Shown piece after piece: positions 55,824-64,000 of a stretch of DNA of 64,000 nucleotides (position 1 is the stretch's first letter; each line of letters starts with the position of its first letter). A model generated the notes under the pieces. That model was given only the letters and a program-made list of their open reading frames with translations. It searched no databases and was not told the DNA's origin. The DNA comes from Planctomycetota bacterium. Lineage in GTDB: Bacteria; Planctomycetota; Phycisphaerae; Phycisphaerales; SM1A02. The stretch covers positions 1-64,000 of the forward strand of contig QWPW01000012.1 in the NCBI GenBank assembly GCA_003671025.1. The letters are read 5' to 3'. Position numbers and translations under genes: made by a program.

Positions 55824-57821
55824 ATGCGCTGCTGCTCCGAGTCATTCTCAATTCTCACAGCAGCGATCGCATCCCTCGCCTTTGTGATGTGCTCCCCGAA
55901 AGCACAGTGTGACGACCTGTTGGTGGAGTGGCCGGTCGCGTCGGGTGGCAACGGACATTGGTACGAGCTCGTCGATTTCGGTTCGGCGACTTCGCTGTCA
56001 ACGGCGGAGTTTGTCGCGCAGTCACGCGCAGGCGTGATCAGCTCCGTGGAGTCAGCTGCAGAATTGCAGTTCTTACGCAGCGTTCTCGACACGCAGTCAT
56101 TGCCCGCGGGATGTTGGTGTTCCGCATCGCGACATCCCGAGCGCGAACCACAGTTGCTTGATGCAACATCGAATGTGCTCGGTTGGATTCGCGACGCCCG
56201 CGTTGATCGCCTTGTCGACATCGTGCTCATCGGTGACAGCAACATTGGCTTCAGCGCGACGGGGTGGGATCACGGTGTGCAACACGCGTTGCACGCGGCG
56301 GGCATTCCTTGTGCGGCGATCGGTCCAACACCATTCAACGATGATGGCGGCACCATTGGTTGGCGTTGGAATAAGTTCATTGGACCATCGCAGCAGTGGC
56401 CAAGTTCGTTAGGCAATTACGACGACTCACGAATGCACGCGCCGTCCGCACTTGCTGCGTTGATGAATTTCCCCAACGGTTACCCCAACACCGGCACGGG
56501 CTATGCATGGCTCTCCGGCGGAAGCGCGATCATCGGCGGTGGATTGATCTTGCACACGAATCATCCATTCGTTGCAGACGCTGTTCCGCTCGAGTTCCGC
56601 TTGCGCTACGGCTTGCTTCCTGGTGGCGGGCATTTCACTCCAACCGCGTGGCGCAGTGGAACAATGTCTCGTGTCACCGGGCCGACGGTCGAGTGCAGTG
56701 CGAAGCGATTCACTTCCGCTGAATCTGTGTTGGCCATCCCTCCAGGCTTCGCAACCGGATCTTCACTTCGACTCGGCATTGACGACGGCAACGGCGTCGT
56801 GGCGCCGTTCTTCTTGGGATGGACCAGCGTCGAAAGAAGTGATCTTTCCCACGGCAGTTGCGTGAGTGTTCTTAATTGGCATGGTGGTGCGACCACCGAC
56901 GCCATCGCCTCCGATGTCGAGTCATTCACTTCAGAGAGCGCGACACTTTGGGTGCAAACAATTCGTGCGCGTCAGTTGCGTCATGGACCAAGTGCACGCG
57001 TGCTGTTTCTGATTTGCTCCGGTATGAACGACTTCGGTATCACCACCGAGCTGCATGAAGCAGCGCTGCGACGCATGATTTCCCATCTTTCGCTGCGCTG
57101 GAATGTCGGTGGGGGATCGGCGAGCGAAATCGGATTCGTGTTGATGACATCACACGATCCATCCATGACTGATCCCACTGATCGCTTCCTTGAGTTTCGC
57201 GCCGTCGGTCGCGCGATTGCTGCGGAGCGCAGCGACACCGCGGCGATTGATCTCGGCGCCATTCCGATGCAACAAATTTTTTATGCGGGCTCGTCGACCA
57301 GTTCGCCACACCTCACGCCTGTTGGGTATGAGCGCATGAGTGAACTCGTCATTGCCGCACTCGACGGTTCACAAGGATCGCAATGCGACTGGCACTGGTC
57401 GACTGGCGCGCCGTTGAACGACGTGTCGATCAACGATTCAAATTTGCAGCCGTGTCGGCGCGCGTTGGCAGTGCTTGATCAATCGCCGACACGCGGTCTC
57501 GAGTTACGCGGCGTTGCCGTGGACACCAGGATGGGTCTGGCATTGATTGAGTATGCGGTCGACTGCGATGGAGACGGACTGGTCGATCGTGGCGCCGTTG
57601 CCGCGGGCCTCACGGTGGACATCAATGGCAACTTCGTGCCAGACGCGTGTGAGTGCCTCAGCGATCTGAATCAGGACGGATCCATCGACAGCAGAGACCT
57701 CGCAGCGTTGCTCAATAGTTGGGGAGAGTCAGGCACTGGCGCAGACATCGATGGATCGGGCGTCGTTGATGCCGCGGACCTCACCATCATGTTGACCAAC
57801 TGGGGAGCGTGCAAACTCTAG
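55824..57821 (+). CDS. Secreted SGNH/GDSL-like hydrolase with C-terminal dockerin-like repeats
   Basis: A 665-residue protein with a signal peptide (ILTAAIASLAFVMCS). A SGNH-like domain starts at DIVLIGDSNIGFS, with the nucleophile Ser in GDS. The late block reads SSPHLTPVGYERM, where the His is present but the Asp of the usual DxxH is replaced by Ser, so activity is uncertain or uses another acid. The C-terminus has two calcium-loop repeats (DLNQDGSIDSRDLAALLNSWG; ADIDGSGVVDAADLTIMLTNWG), the planctomycete dockerin-like form. It may modify or bind the surface glycan made by this locus. Start support is weak. Confidence 0.72.
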   Translation: MRCCSESFSILTAAIASLAFVMCSPKAQCDDLLVEWPVASGGNGHWYELVDFGSATSLSTAEFVAQSRAGVISSVESAAELQFLRSVLDTQSLPAGCWCSASRHPEREPQLLDATSNVLGWIRDARVDRLVDIVLIGDSNIGFSATGWDHGVQHALHAAGIPCAAIGPTPFNDDGGTIGWRWNKFIGPSQQWPSSLGNYDDSRMHAPSALAALMNFPNGYPNTGTGYAWLSGGSAIIGGGLILHTNHPFVADAVPLEFRLRYGLLPGGGHFTPTAWRSGTMSRVTGPTVECSAKRFTSAESVLAIPPGFATGSSLRLGIDDGNGVVAPFFLGWTSVERSDLSHGSCVSVLNWHGGATTDAIASDVESFTSESATLWVQTIRARQLRHGPSARVLFLICSGMNDFGITTELHEAALRRMISHLSLRWNVGGGSASEIGFVLMTSHDPSMTDPTDRFLEFRAVGRAIAAERSDTAAIDLGAIPMQQIFYAGSSTSSPHLTPVGYERMSELVIAALDGSQGSQCDWHWSTGAPLNDVSINDSNLQPCRRALAVLDQSPTRGLELRGVAVDTRMGLALIEYAVDCDGDGLVDRGAVAAGLTVDINGNFVPDACECLSDLNQDGSIDSRDLAALLNSWGESGTGADIDGSGVVDAADLTIMLTNWGACKL

Positions 57822-57874
57822 TGTGCGTGACTCAATCGAACGTGCGCGCTGCGAATGAAGAAGCGGCGCGTCAA

Positions 57875-59257
57875 CTAGCCATGATCGCGCACCGCGACAC
57901 CGTCGCAATCATCTAGGTACGCATCGTCATCAGAGTGGTCCTCGTCGCTGTCCACTTCGGGTTCGACGCGGTACCAGAGCAGTGGACCGATGATGCGACA
58001 CGCCAACCATCCACCGATGATTCCAGTCATCATTTGAAACGCGAAGAGACCTAGTTCTCCACGAGGAATCGCAAGCACTTGCGAGAGCCCTGCACCCAAG
58101 GGCACGACCACGAAGGGATCACTGATCGCCGACTGCACTCTGGTATCGAAGTAGCGCAGGGCAAGACCAAGCAGGAATGCGTAGAGAGGGAGCGCGATCC
58201 ACGGGTTGTCATTGAACACATGTCCTATCAAACCGGGACCAACGTTGTATTCACTCGCCACCTTGGTGATGCCAGCGTCATGCACCATGCTCTGTCCGAG
58301 CGCGCTGAGTTTGTTCTCGTAAATTGCACGGGGCACTGGGAGCATCGCGAAGTACGCGAGCGAGTGCAAAGTGTCGAAGCGATACGCGGACGGATGTGTC
58401 TCCATTAACCACATGCTGAGCGACGCAGCTTGCTGTCCGCTGCCCAACGCGAACGCGCTCTCAACCAAGTCGTCGCCCGAAACATTGGTGAACGCGACCA
58501 CATACTCAGCGGCAGTTCGCTTGATTCCATCGCCCTCTCGCGAGGCGGTGAAGAACATCATGAACACCAGGCCGATCGAGCCGAACACCGCGGCGCGGAA
58601 CACGAGCAGTGACGGCGAGCTGAAACGCCATCGTGTGTAGTACAGACCCCACACAAACGTGATCATCACGCCCATCACTTCGCGCCGTCCGAACGTGAAC
58701 GTGAGCAGCGAAGCCACGCACACCAGCACGATGCAGACAGCACTGATGAAGATTGCAAAGTTCGCGGGACGCCGACCCCACGCCCATCCTGCGAGACCAC
58801 ACGAAACCGCGAACGCGCCAGACGCGAGTTGCATCGTGAGATTTCCCAGAATTGGGATCGGGCCGAGCACAAAGCGAAAGAGCAATCCGACCAAGATTGC
58901 GGAAAAGGCACATAGGAGAAGTCCTGCGTCTGACGCGTCATGCGCGGTGGTGACGCGCCGCGCGAAATTCGCGATCACAGGAGCTTTGTTGTAGGCGCCA
59001 AAGAAGAAGACAAGGAACAGCCCCAAGGACAGGCAAAGCCCGAGGCTTGTCAATGCGGGCGATTGAATGAAGACCTGACCCCAGTCGTCCGTAGCGAGGC
59101 TAAACACCGCGCTGATCGACTGGAATATCAAGATTCCAGCCAGAAAGACGTTTCGGTTACTGAAGAGTTCAACGCGCCTGGTCACGGCATCGCGAACCAT
59201 GATCGCGACGATCACGGCAGACATCAGTAGCAGGACAGCAATCGAAAAATAGACCAT
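57875..59257 (-). CDS. Polytopic membrane protein, O-antigen polymerase (Wzy)-like
   Basis: A 460-residue protein with about 10-12 hydrophobic helices and a large central loop (about residues 230-340) rich in polar residues, ending with an acidic cytoplasmic tail (DSDEDHSDDDAYLDD). The pattern and locus context fit a Wzy-type or oligosaccharide repeat-unit polymerase; sequence identity to known Wzy is always low, so the call is by architecture. It is encoded opposite to the SGNH gene and converges on it with a 53-bp gap. Confidence 0.65.
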   Translation of the reverse strand: MVYFSIAVLLLMSAVIVAIMVRDAVTRRVELFSNRNVFLAGILIFQSISAVFSLATDDWGQVFIQSPALTSLGLCLSLGLFLVFFFGAYNKAPVIANFARRVTTAHDASDAGLLLCAFSAILVGLLFRFVLGPIPILGNLTMQLASGAFAVSCGLAGWAWGRRPANFAIFISAVCIVLVCVASLLTFTFGRREVMGVMITFVWGLYYTRWRFSSPSLLVFRAAVFGSIGLVFMMFFTASREGDGIKRTAAEYVVAFTNVSGDDLVESAFALGSGQQAASLSMWLMETHPSAYRFDTLHSLAYFAMLPVPRAIYENKLSALGQSMVHDAGITKVASEYNVGPGLIGHVFNDNPWIALPLYAFLLGLALRYFDTRVQSAISDPFVVVPLGAGLSQVLAIPRGELGLFAFQMMTGIIGGWLACRIIGPLLWYRVEPEVDSDEDHSDDDAYLDDCDGVAVRDHG

Positions 59258-59473
59258 CAGCCCACGCTACATCGGTCAGTTACCAAAGAGAACGGGAACG
59301 AAACCGAGAGTCCGCAGACGATGGGTTTATCGCGCCTGCGCATCCGAACCAGATTCGCTTTGCACACATGTGTGGGCAGCCACAAAATCGTGCGCTCTGC
59401 CTTGAGCGAGTTCCTTCGCATCAGAGTGGCGCGCATCAGGTTGGCGTCCAACACGAAAATTGAAAACCCCAAC

Positions 59474-60694
<1,221 letters not shown>

Positions 60695-60738
60695 TCACCT
60701 CGCCCGTGAAGACGCCCGTGATCGCTCCTGTGATTGCC

Positions 60739-63700
60739 CTACTCCGCGAGCGGCTTCGCAGCGCGTTGGCGAACTTCGAAAAGAAGTGCTCGCACTTGAC
60801 CGTGCAAGCTGGGTGCGAGCACTCTGAGCACGCCGACGTAGACCGCAAATCCCAACAAACCAGCAACCACCTGCGCAGTCAACGCGCTCCAAGAATTGTC
60901 TCCTGTCCACTCGAGCATCAAAAATTGCGGAGTCATGGCGATGGCGCTCGCGATGATGGGCATCGCGTAGACATCTACGACGGTGCGCAATCGTCTGGTA
61001 TGACCCCCGAGCGAGACCACGATCGCGATGGGTCCGAAGAATGCCGAGACGATGAATACCGCGAAGGCGACATGACGAGCGACGCCGTACTTGGCGGCGA
61101 TGAACACGGCGATGGTCAGCACGATGGTGTGAAAAATCTGGAATCGCAGCAGGTGTTGAAATCGCCCGCGCGCGCGCATGAAGGCGGCGGCGATCTGGAT
61201 GGGGTTCATCGCCAATACTGCGACGGAGAGAATCGTCAGTGAGATCCACGCGAGTTCCCAGCGCTCAGGCAGCAACATCGTCACCAGCACCGGACTGGCA
61301 ATGGCCAACGAAACACAGATGGGTGCGGTGACCGCGAGCGTGAGTCGCAGGGTCGCGAGATAGGCGGCAAGCTTGCGTGCGGGATCGTGTTGTAATCGGC
61401 TGAAGATGGGCTGCGCGATGCCGGCAACAGTGTGCGAAATCACCGCATTTACCGTGTTTGCCAGTTGAAATGCAATGGTGTAACGACCAAGCACCTCCTC
61501 GGTGTGATAGATAGAAATGGCGAAGTAGTCGACGGTCTGCGTGACGCCGTTGAGGTAATGCTGAATGCCGCCCGCGCGGAAGTCTGACGCGAGTGAACCC
61601 ATGCGCCGCGCCAACCCTGGCCGGTACAGCGGGATTCCTGCGGCAATAGTGATGGCAGAAAAGCGCAGGCACGCCGCGACCAACATCGGTGCAAGCAGCG
61701 CCCACCCCGCAAATCCCAGCAAGCCCATCACCGCGGTGGCTACCAGTGTGATCACCGACAACACACTCTCGACGGTGGTCAAGTACCGAAAGCGCAAATC
61801 GAGTCGAAGCTTCGCCGCACCGACAATGCTCGCAGCGTCGAACAAAATGCGAATCGCCGCTCCGAGCACAAAGATGGGAATCAACGGATCGGGATAAAAC
61901 GCGCCCACGAATGGATACGCGATCGCGCACAACAGCAGCACCGAAAGTCCAGCGACGAGCGCGAGCCACAGACACGCAGTTTGCCACAAGGCGCGTTCGC
62001 GTTGGTGACGCATGAGCAAGTCGCCCGCGGCACCCGGAAACACAAAACTCAACAACGTCGCGATCGTGATCGCCGTCGTGACGGCGCCGACATCGGTTGG
62101 TTGCAGCGTCCACGCGGCGATGAGATACGCCAAGAACGAACAACCCTTTTGCACTGCTGCTTGCACTAATCCCCAGAATGTGCTGCCGGCAAATTCGCGT
62201 CGCGTCTGCGTGGCGCTTGTTTGCACATTGCTTTCGACCGAATCGTCGTCGCTGCGTCGATCCTCCCATACTGCCTGCACCACTTCGACTCCAAGCGCTG
62301 GCGCGACATCAAGACTCGACATCGCGTCCATGGGCGCCGCATCTGTATTCGTTGCGGAGAGTTCATCGAGGCGCACTTCTTCGTTGGGCTCGCTGTCGGC
62401 GCGATGCAGACTCGTCGCGATCGCAATCACGGCTTCTTCATCGAACGATGTGTTGGGCAGTTCACCGCCAGGACCCCATCGTTCGAGCCAGGTCTCGAAC
62501 ATCAAGCAGTTCCACAGTTCCCACTGCACCTGTGCGGCGCCTGATTGATGGTGCTCCCACAACGCGTTGACCGACTCTGGATCAAGGTAACCCTCGCGCG
62601 CGAGACGACCGCGATTGAGATGATCGCTGGCCCATTCACGCAACTCGTTGCGCAACCAACCATCGATAGGAACACCGAAGCCCATCTTGGGTCGCTCCAT
62701 GAGTTCGCGTGGAACGTAGCGATCGAGCACATCGCGCAGAATGATTTTGTTGCGGCCATTCGCGTACTTGAAACGCGCGGGTAAGCGCAACGCAAGTTCG
62801 AGCAGGCGATGATCAGTGAGCGGTTCGCGCGCTTCAAGACTGTGCGCCATGCTCACGCGATCCATCTTGGCCAGAATCTCGTCGGGCATATAGCTGGCCA
62901 TGTCACGCACACTCGCACGGGTGATGGCGCAAGGAATTGCCGCACTCCACGCGGGATCGGTCATAGGACAGAGCGGCTCGGTCGCGTCCACCAGGAGTAA
63001 CTCCGGCCGCTTCACTACCGACGCCAATCGTGCATAGACATCACCTTTGTCGCGAAGTTGCAACACTGCCGCCAACTTGCGCAGTCGATCGGCGGGGCGA
63101 TTGATGTGTGAGCCCGGAATCTTTCCGCGAAACGGATGCAGCAGCGCACCGGGAAGAAGACTCGCTCCGCGCGCTGCGACAGAAGCTCCGATGCGCATGG
63201 AATACGGCCAGCGGTCAACCAACTGCTCGATTCGTTGGGCGAACGGATAGCGTTCGTATCCGCCGAAGAGTTCGTCACCACCATCGCCACTCAGTGCAAC
63301 TGTGACATCGCGACGCGCGAGTTGACACACGATGTACGAAGGAATCGCCGAGCTGTCGGCGAAGGGCTCATCGTAAATATCCGCGAGCTTGGGGATGACC
63401 TCGAGCGTGTCATGCGCGTTGACATAGAGCTCAGTGTGTTGCGTTCCCAGATGTTCAGCGATGCGCCGTGCGTGTGGCGCTTCGTCGTAATGAGTCGCAT
63501 CAAAGCCGATGGTGTATGTGCGCAGCGGCGTGGCCGTGTGCGTCGCGGCAATCGCAGTGACCAGTGTTGAGTCAATGCCGCCCGAGAGAAACGAACCCAC
63601 CGGAACATCGGCGATCATGCGCAAGCGCACCGACTCCACCAATCGTTCATGGACGAGGTGACACGCTTCGGCGTAGTCTTCGATTTGGTTTTGTGCAGCG

Positions 63701-64000
63701 CGTTCTGCGGCTTCCTTCGCGCTCCAATACGCCCAATCGGTGTGACGCCCTGTGGCCGGATCGATTTCGATCACATGACCAGGAAGCACCTTGTGCATCC
63801 CCTTGAAGATGCAGTGCGGACTCGGCACATATCCAAATCGCATGTACAGCGCGAGCGCACCACGATCAATCTCAGGACATTGCAACGGCAGCGCGCGAAT
63901 CGCCTTCAGCTCACTGGCAAAAACGATCGTGCGTTCGCCGGGACCAATCTTGCCCCAGAACAACGGCTTCACGCCGAGGCGATCGCGCACCAGATACAAA
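60739..64000 (-). CDS. Fusion: asparagine synthetase B domain plus Wzx/MOP-type flippase (5' end cut by window edge)
   Basis: One uninterrupted frame of at least 1086 residues. In window numbering, residues 1-75 are the end of a class II glutaminase domain (VRDRLGVKPLFWG, FASELKAI). Residues 95-510 are a complete AsnB synthetase domain with SFLSGGIDSTLV and SGDGGDELFGGYERY, the ATP loop. Residues about 511-602 are a polar Asp/Glu/Ser linker. Residues about 603-1070 are a polysaccharide flippase with some 12-14 helices (FWGLVQAAVQKGCSFLAYL, LQPTDVGAVTTAITIATLL). The usual stop/start between two such genes is absent. The glutaminase start lies outside the window. AsnB-like enzymes amidate sugar uronates in surface glycans, which fits the dehydrogenase upstream. 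Confidence 0.85.
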   Translation of the reverse strand, partial: LYLVRDRLGVKPLFWGKIGPGERTIVFASELKAIRALPLQCPEIDRGALALYMRFGYVPSPHCIFKGMHKVLPGHVIEIDPATGRHTDWAYWSAKEAAERAAQNQIEDYAEACHLVHERLVESVRLRMIADVPVGSFLSGGIDSTLVTAIAATHTATPLRTYTIGFDATHYDEAPHARRIAEHLGTQHTELYVNAHDTLEVIPKLADIYDEPFADSSAIPSYIVCQLARRDVTVALSGDGGDELFGGYERYPFAQRIEQLVDRWPYSMRIGASVAARGASLLPGALLHPFRGKIPGSHINRPADRLRKLAAVLQLRDKGDVYARLASVVKRPELLLVDATEPLCPMTDPAWSAAIPCAITRASVRDMASYMPDEILAKMDRVSMAHSLEAREPLTDHRLLELALRLPARFKYANGRNKIILRDVLDRYVPRELMERPKMGFGVPIDGWLRNELREWASDHLNRGRLAREGYLDPESVNALWEHHQSGAAQVQWELWNCLMFETWLERWGPGGELPNTSFDEEAVIAIATSLHRADSEPNEEVRLDELSATNTDAAPMDAMSSLDVAPALGVEVVQAVWEDRRSDDDSVESNVQTSATQTRREFAGSTFWGLVQAAVQKGCSFLAYLIAAWTLQPTDVGAVTTAITIATLLSFVFPGAAGDLLMRHQRERALWQTACLWLALVAGLSVLLLCAIAYPFVGAFYPDPLIPIFVLGAAIRILFDAASIVGAAKLRLDLRFRYLTTVESVLSVITLVATAVMGLLGFAGWALLAPMLVAACLRFSAITIAAGIPLYRPGLARRMGSLASDFRAGGIQHYLNGVTQTVDYFAISIYHTEEVLGRYTIAFQLANTVNAVISHTVAGIAQPIFSRLQHDPARKLAAYLATLRLTLAVTAPICVSLAIASPVLVTMLLPERWELAWISLTILSVAVLAMNPIQIAAAFMRARGRFQHLLRFQIFHTIVLTIAVFIAAKYGVARHVAFAVFIVSAFFGPIAIVVSLGGHTRRLRTVVDVYAMPIIASAIAMTPQFLMLEWTGDNSWSALTAQVVAGLLGFAVYVGVLRVLAPSLHGQVRALLFEVRQRAAKPLAE

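Overview
The window looks like a chromosome segment of a flagellated planctomycete, most likely class Phycisphaerae. This is inferred from protein families: a secreted CxxCH cytochrome fused to a propeller, HEAT repeats and PA14; a MoxR-DUF58-BatA-VWA-squalene-cyclase-repeat operon; a dockerin-tailed SGNH protein; a PEP-CTERM-like surface protein; and several zinc-ribbon plus membrane-helix proteins. Base composition is GC-rich, and antisense frames stay open for long stretches, so many long open frames are shadows of real genes.

Layout. 1-11 kb, mostly reverse strand: a YdjC/ChbG deacetylase (cut by the left edge), a transglutaminase-like protein, a PilZ protein, lipA, an M16 peptidase on the forward strand, an HDOD protein with a degenerate GGDEF, recO, and a coupled HPt / receiver-GGDEF pair. 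11-15.4 kb is origin-like: an RNase Z-type hydrolase, dnaA, a 500-bp non-coding region with degenerate DnaA-box-like motifs, and fpg. 15.6-30.3 kb is one long forward operon of eight genes with 4-bp start/stop overlaps at four junctions (MoxR ATPase, DUF58, BatA-like, VWA/GATase-like, very large coiled-coil membrane protein, small secreted protein, squalene-cyclase-repeat protein, secreted protein). It runs head-on into comEC, whose frame stays open through the 3' half of the last operon gene.

33.8-46.3 kb is mixed housekeeping and accessory DNA: trpD, lgt, a 1-kb non-coding region with a two-copy nested repeat carrying 13-bp arrays, a RuvB-like AAA+ protein that has lost its Walker A lysine and Walker B acids, a YceI-family protein and the giant CxxCH cytochrome. 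46.3-53 kb: a PEP-CTERM-like protein, an orphan parB with two parS-like palindromes in front of it, a cluster of four copies of an 18-bp repeat, then fliD (unusually long) and fliS. 53-64 kb is a surface polysaccharide locus: nucleotide-sugar dehydrogenase, GT4 glycosyltransferase, SGNH/dockerin protein, Wzy-like membrane protein, gmd, and one reading frame that joins an asparagine synthetase B to a Wzx/MOP-type flippase (cut by the right edge).

Most notable: the AsnB-flippase fusion, the motif-dead RuvB-like protein lying next to the nested 13-bp repeat structure, and the paired landmarks of replication (dnaA with a candidate oriC) and segregation (parB with parS-like sites) about 33 kb apart. 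I saw no rRNA, tRNA, insertion-sequence transposase or CRISPR array.
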